Source of the DNA: Candidatus Kapaibacterium sp.
GTDB lineage: Bacteria; Bacteroidota; Ignavibacteria; Kapaibacteriales; JAEUSM01
Reading direction: 5' to 3'
Assembly (NCBI GenBank): GCA_016788785.1
Contig: JAEUSM010000006.1
Location: forward strand, 186,001 to 250,000
Length of the DNA stretch: 64,000 nucleotides
Made by a program: the position numbers and the translations under genes
Notes under the pieces: generated by a model
What the model saw: the letters and a program-made list of their open reading frames with translations, nothing else
Database searches by the model: none
What the model was told of the DNA's origin: nothing
Shown: in pieces, positions 55,651-63,870 of the stretch
How the letters are laid out: each line of letters opens with the position of its first letter
Numbering within the stretch: position 1 is the stretch's first letter

Positions 55651-56175
55651 TTAGCGTGAAATTTGAAACTTTTCAGCTATTCGGAAGTTATTGCCTTGTA
55701 CTACACACAAGTACATTCCATTTGGAATACCGGCAGTATTGAAAGTAAAAGTTTTTCTACCAGCTTTTTCATATGATTGAGTTACATATATATCCATTAC
55801 TCTTTTACCAAACAGATTGTAAGCACCACAATCCAAACGCGATTGATCTTGAGCTAATTCTACCGAAACTTCATAGTCATCATTTCTTCCTTTGATGGCA
55901 AGAATTTTAGAAGCTCGAGCTGAGTCAACTTTTGGTTTAAATCCGTACAAGGCTCCTAAATGAGAACGTAAAGAGTCATTGACTGAGAATAAGTCAAATG
56001 ATGGTTTGAACGTTGAAGGTTTTTGGAAAAAGGATATTTTTTCTAATGAAGCAATGTTCATACCAGTAGAAACCATTGGTTGTTTGTTCTGCACATGAGC
56101 ATATATCGTTGTTGAGGAAACAACGATAGAAAGAACCAATAACAACAAACATGTATATCTAACTATTGCCAGCAT
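55651..56175 (-). CDS. Small secreted protein with T9SS-type C-terminal domain
   Basis: A 174-residue protein from ATG 56175; the frame opens 38 codons earlier, but only this start gives a standard signal peptide (MLAIVRYTCLLLLVLSIVVSSTTIYA). Residues about 27-90 are low in predicted structure (SFFQKPSTFKPSFDLFSVND). The last ~80 residues look like a type A sorting domain: strand VSVELAQDQSRLDCG, AYNLFGKRVMDIYV and IPNGMYLCVVQGNNFRIAEK. If so, the protein is little more than a sorting domain plus a short head. It is the first gene of the operon ending in miaE. Confidence 0.68.
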   Translation of the reverse strand: MLAIVRYTCLLLLVLSIVVSSTTIYAHVQNKQPMVSTGMNIASLEKISFFQKPSTFKPSFDLFSVNDSLRSHLGALYGFKPKVDSARASKILAIKGRNDDYEVSVELAQDQSRLDCGAYNLFGKRVMDIYVTQSYEKAGRKTFTFNTAGIPNGMYLCVVQGNNFRIAEKFQISR

Positions 56176-56242
56176 TTTTACTAAGTTAACCGATAAAAGA
56201 TTTACTATTTCTAACGAAAATACGGAATTTTTATTGAAAAAA

Positions 56243-56271
56243 AAAGAGTACCTCGAAAAAAGGTACTCTTT
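56243..56271 (-). terminator. Intrinsic terminator of htrA
   Basis: An 11-bp stem aaagagtacct/aggtactcttt with a 7-base loop; on the minus strand it is followed by a long T-run. It lies 28 bases after the htrA stop codon and upstream of the small T9SS-cargo operon, so that operon must have its own promoter in the remaining ~65 bases. Confidence 0.88.
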
Positions 56272-56299
56272 AATTTTGATTAATCCCATTTTAACGTGA

Positions 56300-57844
56300 T
56301 TATGAATTATTTTCTGGAATGCCTAATGGTATCGCTCGCATTGAATCTTTGTACTTTATTTTCAGAAGTACAGCCTCTCCAGGTTTTTTGGAATCAATGA
56401 TTTTTTTGAGTTCAGCAACAGATTTGACTGCTTGACCACTTACAGAAACTATAACTCCATTCGTGGTAATTCCTTTTCTTGCAGCAGGACCTGCTTGTTG
56501 AACTGATGAGATGTATGCACCATCTGTTACATCGAGATTTTCTTTTACTTTGGCATCTAATGGCATTACTGTAAAACCTAATTTGTCAAAGTTTACTGGC
56601 TCATTTTTATCTTCATCTTTTTTCGATGGAGTTACTGATTCACCTGACGCTACGTCTGTACCATCGCGTGGTAGTAATTTGACAGATTTTTCGATGATTT
56701 TTCCGTCTCGGAAAAGCTTTATTTTTATGGTTTCACCTGCACGTCTAAGAACTATTTTACCTTGTAATTCATTCGAAGAATTAATATGAGTTCCGTCTAA
56801 TTCTAAAATAATATCACCTTGTTCAATTCCAGCTTTTTCTGCTGGTGAACCTTTGATGATTGATTCTACAAAAACACCTTGAACCTTATCTAAATTAACA
56901 GCTTTTGATGTTGTTTCATCAACAGTTCTAATGGAAACACCAATATATCCTCTGTCAATTTTTCCATCTTCAATTAGGTCCATGATTACTGACTGAACAA
57001 TGTCAATTGGAATAGCAAAGCCGTATCCCATATAACCGCCAGTTCTCGTCGCAATTGCAGTATTGATACCGACCAAACTTCCTTCTAAATTGAAAAGACC
57101 TCCACCAGAATTTCCTGGATTGATAGCGGCATCAGTTTGAATGAAATTTTCAACTGCATAGTTATTATTAGAAAGATTTAATTGACCTCTACCAATTGCA
57201 GAAACTATCCCTTGTGTAACAGTAGAACGCAAACCAAGGGGATTACCAACAGCAATAACCCATTCTCCAACTTGTACTTGTTCTGCTTTTGCAAAATGTG
57301 CTGTTGGAAAACCTATTCCTTCAACCTTTATAAGTGCTAAATCTGTCAATGGATCAGTTCCTATCAATTTTGCTTTGTATTCTTTAGCATTTGAGGTAGT
57401 AACTGTAATCTCTTTTGCATTTTCAACAACATGATTATTTGTTACAATGTATCCATCAGGTGTTACAAATACTCCTGAACCCGAGGACTCTGCTGGTGGT
57501 AATGCACCATTTTTGTCTTGGTTGGGAGATTTGAATTCGAAGAAAGGAAACATATCTTCAAATGGACCGAGATCCTGTTGCGATTGAATTCGTCCTTTTC
57601 TTTCAGATTTGACCGTAATTGAAACGACTGTAGGAGATACAGCTTTTGAGGCAGCTACAAATGCATTATTGAGCATTTTAACTGATTGGTCGGTTACAAT
57701 AGGTGCTTTGTCTGACCCTAATTTCACATCAGCTGCGAAAAGTTTTGAAACTGAAATTGATTGGAGATTTGTAACCAATACGACACCAAATAAAATTCCG
57801 ATGCTGATGAGCCCAACAGCAGCGAATAGATGTTTCTTTTGCAT
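56300..57844 (-). CDS. HtrA/DegP-family periplasmic serine protease
   Basis: A 514-residue protein with an N-terminal membrane-type signal (about 5-28). The trypsin-like domain carries the triad H138 (VTNNHVV), D168 (PLTDLALIK) and S246 (NPGNSGGGL). Two PDZ domains follow (about 280-385, GYIGVSIRTVDETTSKAV; and about 420-510, LGFTVMPLDAKVKENL), joined by an acidic linker with KKDEDKNEP. The family degrades or refolds misfolded envelope proteins under stress. Length is typical for Do-like proteases. It is transcribed alone, with its own terminator. Confidence 0.94.
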   Translation of the reverse strand: MQKKHLFAAVGLISIGILFGVVLVTNLQSISVSKLFAADVKLGSDKAPIVTDQSVKMLNNAFVAASKAVSPTVVSITVKSERKGRIQSQQDLGPFEDMFPFFEFKSPNQDKNGALPPAESSGSGVFVTPDGYIVTNNHVVENAKEITVTTSNAKEYKAKLIGTDPLTDLALIKVEGIGFPTAHFAKAEQVQVGEWVIAVGNPLGLRSTVTQGIVSAIGRGQLNLSNNNYAVENFIQTDAAINPGNSGGGLFNLEGSLVGINTAIATRTGGYMGYGFAIPIDIVQSVIMDLIEDGKIDRGYIGVSIRTVDETTSKAVNLDKVQGVFVESIIKGSPAEKAGIEQGDIILELDGTHINSSNELQGKIVLRRAGETIKIKLFRDGKIIEKSVKLLPRDGTDVASGESVTPSKKDEDKNEPVNFDKLGFTVMPLDAKVKENLDVTDGAYISSVQQAGPAARKGITTNGVIVSVSGQAVKSVAELKKIIDSKKPGEAVLLKIKYKDSMRAIPLGIPENNS

Positions 57845-57993
57845 AGAATATACCCTAATTATTAATGAAATACGTAAATGGTACTAATGTTCAATAATTC
57901 TTTCTGTTTATTTGATAATTTACCACAATAAATTAACGAAATTTTTAGAAAAATATTGTTCTTTAGATTTATGTTAAACGATTAGATTTTTCT

Positions 57994-58986
57994 TTGAAAA
58001 ACCCCCTAAAATATTCGTTGTTTTTTTTGTCGATACTTTGTTTAATTGGAGTATTGTCAATATTTGTTGTTACATTCACTTCACCTATAAACAAAAATAA
58101 ACATCTTTTCATTCCATCAAATACAAAAACTATTTCGTTGTTAGATTCACTACAAAACACTTCTGTTTTTGATAAAACAATGATTAAAATAGTTGACCCT
58201 ATTATTGAGTTGTTATTGCGAAGAAAACCCTATTCACAAGAAATATCGCTTATTAAAGGGACGAATTTTATTTCTTTCTGTGTTCAACTTAGAACAAAAC
58301 AACCTATCAATACTGTTTCTATTTCAATTCCAGAGGGATTAAATATAATGGAAATTGCTTCTATTTTCCGTCATAAAATGAAAATAGATTCAGTTGCATT
58401 TCTTTCATTGTGTACCAATCAACAGTTCATTGATTCATTGAATATAAATGCAAATTCTTTGGAGGGGTATTTATACCCTAATACGTACGAATTTTATCAA
58501 AATTCTACTCCACAAGTAGTTTTAAAACGACTTACAAAAGAGTTTAATAAAATGTGGACTAAGTATTGTTCTTCCGTTGAAGTAAAAGACCAACGCTCTA
58601 TTCTAACATTAGCATCCATAGTTGAAGCTGAAACTCCGATTATTTCTGAACGAAGAACTGTTGCAGGAGTCTATCAAAATAGAATTAACAAAGGAATGAA
58701 ATTAGAAGCTGATCCGACTGTGCAATATGCATTAAAAAGTAAGAAAAGATTGTATTACAAAGATTTGGAGATAGACAATCCCTATAACACCTATCGTTAC
58801 AAAGGATTGCCTCCCGGACCAATCAATTCTCCAAGTATCTCTTCTATTTTAGCTGCAATTTCACCAGAAAATCATTCGTATTTATTCTTTGTAGCTCGAG
58901 GAGATAATTCAAATCTGCATTACTTTTCTACAACGTACTCGCAACATTTAGAATCAGTAGCATTATACCGTGCGAGAAACAAATGA
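57994..58986 (+). CDS. mltG: Endolytic murein transglycosylase
   Basis: A 330-residue inner-membrane protein: N-terminal membrane segment (about 8-29), then a LysM-like subdomain (SISIPEGLNIMEIASIF) and the YceG catalytic domain with SLEGYLYPNTYEFY, E211 in LASIVEAETPI, and RINKGMKLEADPTVQYAL. It cuts nascent glycan strands and sets their length. No in-frame ATG precedes the membrane segment; TTG 57994 with KNPLKYS as the basic n-region is chosen. It overlaps lpxK by 4 bases (ATGA) and heads a five-gene operon. Confidence 0.93.
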   Translation: MKNPLKYSLFFLSILCLIGVLSIFVVTFTSPINKNKHLFIPSNTKTISLLDSLQNTSVFDKTMIKIVDPIIELLLRRKPYSQEISLIKGTNFISFCVQLRTKQPINTVSISIPEGLNIMEIASIFRHKMKIDSVAFLSLCTNQQFIDSLNINANSLEGYLYPNTYEFYQNSTPQVVLKRLTKEFNKMWTKYCSSVEVKDQRSILTLASIVEAETPIISERRTVAGVYQNRINKGMKLEADPTVQYALKSKKRLYYKDLEIDNPYNTYRYKGLPPGPINSPSISSILAAISPENHSYLFFVARGDNSNLHYFSTTYSQHLESVALYRARNK

Positions 58987-59945
58987 TTTTTTCAACGATA
59001 GTCGCTCTTCGAAATAAGTATTACGATTCTCAATCTCATGTAAAAACTTCAAAAATTCCTGTCATTTCTATTGGGAATATCTCTTCTGGTGGAACTGGTA
59101 AAACTCCCACCAGCATATTTCTTGCGACCAAATTACAGGAACTCGGTTTCCACCCTGTATGTATTGGTAGAAATATTCATCCTTCTTCAAAAAAAACGAT
59201 ACTATCTGAACCAAAAAACCCATTGAGTGCAGAAATAATTGGTGATGAATTATGTTTACTTCAAGAAAAATGTTCAATTCCAATTCTTTCAACCACATCA
59301 AAATCAAAAGCAGCAGTTGAATTTGAAGAGTACCTCCTTCAGCATCTTGCTAAACCAGTATACATCATAGACGATGGTTTTCAACATAGAGCAATTTCAC
59401 GATCAGTTGATATAGTATTAGTTGATGATGAGACGGTAAATGGACATTTGATACCGTTTGGAATAAATCGTGAACCACTTTCTTCCTTAAAACGTGCAGA
59501 TATTGTATTGAATTTTTGTAAAAATTCGCCTAATGAATTTTTTCACCAGTATAGCTCACAAGTATTTACAGCAAAAAAAACGTATTCAAAACCTTATTTT
59601 TTACGAAAAGAACCGAAAATTGACCAAAAGCAAATCTTAGTTATTTCCTCAATTGCAAAACCAAAAAAATTTCGAAAAGATTTACTTTCTCAAGGGTATT
59701 TCATCGTAGGTTACAAAGATTTTGCAGATCATCATTCTTACAATGAGAAAGATATTCGTAGAATTTCTCAAGAATTTCAAAATTCAAATGCCAGTTATTT
59801 CGTAACAACAGAAAAAGATGTAGTGAAATTGAAAAAATATTCGGATTTTTGTAATTCATTTCCAATACTTGTTTGTCCACAGATTGTTACAATTGAGGAT
59901 GAAACGATGTTTCTTCAAAAAATAGTTGATAAATTACCAATATGA
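58983..59945 (+). CDS. lpxK: Tetraacyldisaccharide 4'-kinase
   Basis: The 320-residue enzyme phosphorylates the 4' position of the lipid A disaccharide at the inner membrane. The P-loop ISIGNISSGGTGKTP is near residue 30, the family motif DDGFQHR near 130, and a C-terminal DHHSYNEKDIRRI segment near 240. The N-terminal membrane helix seen in many LpxK proteins is short here: the frame starts at ATG 58983 with IFSTIVALRNKYY directly before the kinase core, so the protein may attach peripherally. It overlaps mltG and the next gene by 4 bases each. Confidence 0.94.
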   Translation: MIFSTIVALRNKYYDSQSHVKTSKIPVISIGNISSGGTGKTPTSIFLATKLQELGFHPVCIGRNIHPSSKKTILSEPKNPLSAEIIGDELCLLQEKCSIPILSTTSKSKAAVEFEEYLLQHLAKPVYIIDDGFQHRAISRSVDIVLVDDETVNGHLIPFGINREPLSSLKRADIVLNFCKNSPNEFFHQYSSQVFTAKKTYSKPYFLRKEPKIDQKQILVISSIAKPKKFRKDLLSQGYFIVGYKDFADHHSYNEKDIRRISQEFQNSNASYFVTTEKDVVKLKKYSDFCNSFPILVCPQIVTIEDETMFLQKIVDKLPI

Positions 59946-60652
59946 AAATTGCATTCTCTAAAATTTCTGGAACACCACGATATTCATTGTACACAAAATG
60001 GTTGGAATCATATCAATCATTCGTTCCATTTGATTGTTCACAAGTTAGTATCGATGAGGCAATTGCAGAACTTTCCACATCAAATGGGTTGGTACTTACT
60101 GGAGGAGAGGATATTCACCCAAGTAGATTTGGTAAAGAATTTGAAATTTCTCGTTGTGAAATTGACGAAAACCGTGATTCTTTGGAATTCGCTCTAATTG
60201 AAAAAGCAATGGAGTTGAAATTGCCTATTTTGGCAATTTGTCGAGGTTTACAATTGGCAAATGTCTATTTTGGTGGTAGTTTGATTATAGATATTCCACA
60301 AGATGTTCCAAATTCATTTGAACACAGAAGAATAAAAGACACTGATAGTATTCATACGGTTTCTGTTGAACCTGGCTCTTTACTCAAAAAAATCAGTGGA
60401 ACCTTTGATGGCTTTATTAATTCTGCTCATCATCAAGCCATTGACGTAGTTGCAGAAACACTTATGGTTTCTTCAAAATCTGATGATGGCATCATTGAAT
60501 CAATTGAATTCAAAGATTATTCCAATGCACCATTCTTTTTAGGTGTTCAATGGCATCCAGAACGTATGGAATATTCCTCTCCATTTTCTGGTAAAATTGC
60601 TGAACATTTTTTGTTTGAAGTTGCCTCTCATTCATTGTTGTTTGCCAAATAA
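59942..60652 (+). CDS. Class I glutamine-amidotransferase-like peptidase (C26, gamma-glutamyl hydrolase/PuuD-like)
   Basis: The 236-residue protein has the glutamine-amidotransferase fold with nucleophile C100 in LAICRGLQLANVYFGG and the catalytic His in GVQWHPERM; the oxyanion-region motif LVLTGGEDIHPSRFG is near 50-64. Relatives hydrolyse gamma-glutamyl-GABA or other gamma-glutamyl bonds. In this operon, behind mltG and lpxK, it might act on gamma-glutamyl links such as those in peptidoglycan fragments, but that is only inference from position. It overlaps lpxK by 4 bases (ATGA). Confidence 0.88.
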   Translation: MKIAFSKISGTPRYSLYTKWLESYQSFVPFDCSQVSIDEAIAELSTSNGLVLTGGEDIHPSRFGKEFEISRCEIDENRDSLEFALIEKAMELKLPILAICRGLQLANVYFGGSLIIDIPQDVPNSFEHRRIKDTDSIHTVSVEPGSLLKKISGTFDGFINSAHHQAIDVVAETLMVSSKSDDGIIESIEFKDYSNAPFFLGVQWHPERMEYSSPFSGKIAEHFLFEVASHSLLFAK

Positions 60653-60655
60653 TCA

Positions 60656-61015
60656 ATGACAGCACCTACAATTCCTTCAAAATTATTACTGCGATTGAAA
60701 AAAGATTATGATGAGGCATTTCCTCCTATTGTCTCAGAAAATGCTCTTGAACTCTGTTTGCAATTGAAACGAATTGAACATAGGTACTCAGTTTTTGTAG
60801 AAAGTAAGTACTTATTAGAATTTGACATTCAGCAATTAAAGAATTTTTTTGAAACGTTTTCTATTGATTTTGATATTACGACCATAGAATATATACGTTC
60901 CTCAGACCGATGTGTTCTTAAGTCCTATATATCTCTACGTGAAGCACTCCTATTGCAAGAAAAGACCAAATCTTTTTCTATTCCATCAACCATTGATAGT
61001 TTAGAAAATGAATAA
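60656..61015 (+). CDS. Small cytoplasmic protein of unknown function
   Basis: A 119-residue protein without signal or membrane segment; mixed helix and strand, e.g. LELCLQLKRIEHRYSVFVES and EFDIQQLKNFFETFS. It has no cysteine-rich or catalytic motif that I recognise. It starts 3 bases after the C26 peptidase and its end overlaps the GYF-domain gene by 8 bases, so it is a coupled member of the mltG operon. Confidence 0.65.
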   Translation: MTAPTIPSKLLLRLKKDYDEAFPPIVSENALELCLQLKRIEHRYSVFVESKYLLEFDIQQLKNFFETFSIDFDITTIEYIRSSDRCVLKSYISLREALLLQEKTKSFSIPSTIDSLENE

Positions 61016-61382
61016 GGTGTTTTATAAGAATAACGATCAAGAAATTGATTCTGTAGATTCAATTGAAGAATTGATAGAACTTCAAACAATGGCTATTATT
61101 CGTTCCTATACCTTGGTTTGGCTATCTGAAAAAGAAGGGTGGAAAATGGCAGAGGAAACAGAACTTCGTTTCAAAGGGTTCGCAGAATGGTATTTGTATT
61201 TTGAAGATACTAAAGTGATGACTGGTCCATTTTATGTAAAAGAAATAGAATCTATGATTGCTGATTTGGAGTTAGAACCCTATATTTTATGTTGGTGCAA
61301 AGGTTTTTCTGATTGGAAACCATTAATACTCACGGATTTTGAACAATCATTCAAAAAAATCACCGATAACATTCCACAGTAA
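61008..61382 (+). CDS. GYF_2-domain protein
   Basis: A 124-residue cytoplasmic protein. Residues about 70-110 (TGPFYVKEIESMIADLELE and PYILCWCKGFSDWKPL) match the GYF_2 pattern G-P-F-x3-E-x-x-x-x-I...LxWxxGxxxWxP, a small domain common in Bacteroidota that probably binds peptides. The N-terminal half also has a W-x-x-x-x-W arrangement (LVWLSEKEGWKMAEE) that may be a diverged second copy. It is the last gene of the mltG operon and ends inside the 3' end of the convergent SNase-like gene (23-base overlap). Confidence 0.7.
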   Translation: MNKVFYKNNDQEIDSVDSIEELIELQTMAIIRSYTLVWLSEKEGWKMAEETELRFKGFAEWYLYFEDTKVMTGPFYVKEIESMIADLELEPYILCWCKGFSDWKPLILTDFEQSFKKITDNIPQ

Positions 61383-61848
61383 ACATTTGGACACACATTG
61401 TGTCTTTGAATAATTTCCCATCAACATATACCTTTCTCAAAAGTCTTGCGAATGAATCAAAATTATCTTGGGTTCTATCACGAACGATACTAACAGTTTT
61501 CCCAACTAAATAATTAGTAGCAAAAGTTTTTGCTGATTGACCAATGATTAAGGCAACTTCTGGGTCTAATCCAACCTGTGCAGCTTGTTCATTCAATCGA
61601 GAACCTCTTCGAGACTCAAAACAATCCAACTCCAATACTCTTACATCAATAGTATCACGTTCAATAATAAATTCAAATGTATCGCCATCAACAACTCGAT
61701 ACACCTTTACGGTCGTAGAGTCATCAATAAAAGGATTTGAGAATTTTGGTTCCGTTGGAGCATTTGTAACTTCTTTGCACGATTTTACCCCAAAAACAAT
61801 AGCAACCAAAAATATCAATGAAGAGAAGGCAATGATATAATTTTTCAT
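61360..61848 (-). CDS. SNase-like (thermonuclease family) exported protein, short C-terminus
   Basis: A 162-residue protein from ATG 61848; the frame reaches TTG 61866, which would enter the upstream gene. The N-terminal hydrophobic segment (4-22) ends GVKSC, a weak lipobox or membrane anchor. The SNase core is complete in its first part: VYRVVDGDTFEF, then R70 and D75/E78 in VRVLELDCFESR (spacing R to E of 8, as in staphylococcal nuclease R35-E43), and R135 in FARLLRKVYVDG (equivalent to R87). After this only about 27 residues remain, so the last helical part of the family is missing or replaced by KDTMCVQMFTVECYR. Activity may be reduced. Confidence 0.78.
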   Translation of the reverse strand: MKNYIIAFSSLIFLVAIVFGVKSCKEVTNAPTEPKFSNPFIDDSTTVKVYRVVDGDTFEFIIERDTIDVRVLELDCFESRRGSRLNEQAAQVGLDPEVALIIGQSAKTFATNYLVGKTVSIVRDRTQDNFDSFARLLRKVYVDGKLFKDTMCVQMFTVECYR

Positions 61849-61852
61849 AAGA

Positions 61853-62278
61853 TTACTCAACGACAATTTCTTTGGTATAGGTTTTATATCTGTCAGTTAT
61901 TTTGATAGTATTTACTCCTCTTTGTTTTGGTGTAAATTGCAATAAAGCTGTGCTGGGAACTACTGCTCTTGTACAAGGCAAATCTCCCTTAGGACGTACT
62001 TCAAACAAGGTACATTCTATCAATGAAGATGTTATATTATTGACTTTAAAATATCCTCTTTCAATACATCCATCACTAAACAAAATAGGAATTGTATCAG
62101 TAAAAGTACTTCCAAATTTCATAGTTGTTTGAAAAGGATACATTTCCAGATCAGCCAACCAACCTAAATTATGGATTTCATTATCAGAATTGTTGTCAGT
62201 TGGGTATTCTTTACAACTAAAAGTTACAAGAGTAAAAACTGAACAGAGAATGAGTAGTAGTGTTTTTATAATTATCAA
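61853..62278 (-). CDS. Small lipoprotein, paralogue A of a tandem trio
   Basis: A 141-residue protein starting at TTG 62278, the only start that includes the whole signal (IIIKTLLLILCSVFTLVTFSC, lipobox Cys22). The mature part opens with an acidic linker (KEYPTDNNSDNEIHNLGWL), then strands, and ends FTPKQRGVNTIKITDRYKTY-TKEIVVE. The end matches paralogues B and C in a pattern P-x-x-x-G-(V/I)-x-x-(I/L)-x-x-x-DR-x5-K-x-(I/L)-V-V. Family and function are unknown. It starts 2 bases after paralogue B stops. Confidence 0.65.
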   Translation of the reverse strand: MIIIKTLLLILCSVFTLVTFSCKEYPTDNNSDNEIHNLGWLADLEMYPFQTTMKFGSTFTDTIPILFSDGCIERGYFKVNNITSSLIECTLFEVRPKGDLPCTRAVVPSTALLQFTPKQRGVNTIKITDRYKTYTKEIVVE

Positions 62279-62280
62279 AA

Positions 62281-62685
62281 TTATCGTACAATTAACTTCT
62301 TGAAAAAAGATTTATGTCTGTCTTTAAATTCTAAGGTATACACACCGGTTTGGGTTGGTGAACATTGGTAAGCTATTTTTTCAACTATTGGTATTCCACT
62401 ACATTTGAAACTTTCACTGTAGTCATACAAAACAAAAAGGTAATGATACTCTTTAACCTGTGAAACTTTAAAATAGGTTCTTTTTACACAATCATCGAAT
62501 CTCCAACAAGAAATAGAATCATTATATACATCTCCTAAGCGAATAGTATTCGACGTATGAAAATTGTCATAATGATTCAACATACCAAGCTGTTCTTTGG
62601 GTATTTCAGATTCAGTAATTACTTCATGACAACCAAAAGACAATACTGCAAATACTGCAACCAAGATAAAATTCAGTGTTTTCAT
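62281..62685 (-). CDS. Small lipoprotein, paralogue B of a tandem trio
   Basis: The 134-residue protein has lipobox LSFGC (Cys19). The mature part contains LGMLNHYDNF, a strand-rich middle with two more cysteines (SCWRFDDCVKR, FKCSG), and the shared end SPTQTGVYTLEFKDRHKSFF-KKLIVR. The DDC-x-x-x-YFKV segment lines up with DGCIERGYFKV in A and IGSVYESYFKV in C. Function is unknown; it is probably a surface or periplasmic lipoprotein. Confidence 0.68.
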   Translation of the reverse strand: MKTLNFILVAVFAVLSFGCHEVITESEIPKEQLGMLNHYDNFHTSNTIRLGDVYNDSISCWRFDDCVKRTYFKVSQVKEYHYLFVLYDYSESFKCSGIPIVEKIAYQCSPTQTGVYTLEFKDRHKSFFKKLIVR

Positions 62686-62779
62686 AATTTTCTTTCAAAA
62701 TCAGTAATTGTTGTTTAGTTTTAACATTATCAACATCAAAACACACAAAAGAATATTTTGTTACAAAATAAATCTCTAT

Positions 62780-63187
62780 CTAATAAACTACCAATGATTT
62801 TGAAATTGTATCCTGTCGGTCAATGATGAAAATTTTATATATTCCAGTTTTGGTTGGTTTAAAATAAAAAGGAGCTAAACCATGTCGCATATCATCAGTT
62901 CCACCATTTCCATCATGTTTATCTATTAACAAGAATTGATAGGTAAAGTCATTTACTATTATAACTTTAAAGTATGATTCATATACACTTCCTATAGTCC
63001 AAAATACTGGTATTTGTGTTGTAATTTCCGCACCTAATTGTAATGAATCTGAAAAGTATTTTGGTGATTGATATGAATTCAATAACCCCATTTTTTCAAG
63101 TGAACTATCAATTAATGGTTCTTCGGATTCGCAAGCAGTTGAAACAAATGCTAAAATGGTTATTGCAAATAGCAAAACAGTTTTCAT
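62780..63187 (-). CDS. Small lipoprotein, paralogue C of a tandem trio
   Basis: The protein is 135 residues from ATG 63187 (a TTG at 63202 is less likely). Lipobox FVSTAC (Cys19 of MKTVLLFAITILAFVSTAC), then acidic ESEEPLIDSS, KMGLLNSYQSP, YESYFKVIIV and the shared ending FKPTKTGIYKIFIIDRQDTI-SKSLVVY. It is the first of the trio; a 94-base AT-rich gap separates it from paralogue B. It has no extra cysteines, unlike B. Function is unknown. Confidence 0.68.
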   Translation of the reverse strand: MKTVLLFAITILAFVSTACESEEPLIDSSLEKMGLLNSYQSPKYFSDSLQLGAEITTQIPVFWTIGSVYESYFKVIIVNDFTYQFLLIDKHDGNGGTDDMRHGLAPFYFKPTKTGIYKIFIIDRQDTISKSLVVY

Positions 63188-63303
63188 TACAATTCCAATC
63201 AATAGTTTAAGGATATGAATTAAACGAAAATAACGAAATTTTCGATAGTAACATCACTTTCTACTATTTTCTGAAAAAAAATTTAATAAATAGATAAACA
63301 CAA

Positions 63304-63870
63304 ATGGAATACTTTGAGGATTTAACGTTCAAAAAGAAAGACTATACAAAAAATGCTCTTACAAATGGATTATATGAGCAGTGCAATTTTGAACATTGTG
63401 ATTTTAGCAAATCTGATTTGAATGATTGTAATTTTACTGATTGTACATTTTCATTTTGCAATCTTTCTTTGGCGAATGTTACAAACACCAAATTCAATGG
63501 ATGTACTTTCAAAGATTGTAAAATGATTGGCATAAAATTTCAATTGGTGAGTCAATTTGGACTTTCGTTTTCATTCTTCAATTGTAATCTCAATGATTCT
63601 CTCTTCACGAACTTACACTTGGAAGGTTCAACTTTTTCGAATTGTTCGTTGCAATTTGTGGATTTTACAGCTGCAAATTTGGAAAATGCAGTTTTGAAAG
63701 ATTGTGACTTGCAAGATGCCGTTTTCTTCAATACTAATTTGGTGAAAGTGAATTTTACCGGCTCATTTGGTTTTATAATTGATCCAGATGCAAATTCGAT
63801 ATTGAAAGCTACTTTTTCATCTGAAACGTTATCAGGTTTGTTGACAAAATACAAACTAACGATTGTGTAA
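63304..63870 (+). CDS. Pentapeptide-repeat protein
   Basis: The 188-residue protein has about 25 pentapeptide units A/C-(D/N)-(L/F)-x-x over residues about 20-155 (CNFEHCDFSKSDLNDCNFTD and ANLENAVLKDCDLQDAVFFN), which fold as a right-handed quadrilateral beta helix. Length and the broken unit near 75-90 (KFQLVSQFGLSFSFF) resemble Qnr/McbG-type proteins that mimic DNA and can protect gyrase; that role is possible but not shown. Units are rich in cysteine. It is monocistronic and points toward the tRNA gene. Confidence 0.88.
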   Translation: MEYFEDLTFKKKDYTKNALTNGLYEQCNFEHCDFSKSDLNDCNFTDCTFSFCNLSLANVTNTKFNGCTFKDCKMIGIKFQLVSQFGLSFSFFNCNLNDSLFTNLHLEGSTFSNCSLQFVDFTAANLENAVLKDCDLQDAVFFNTNLVKVNFTGSFGFIIDPDANSILKATFSSETLSGLLTKYKLTIV

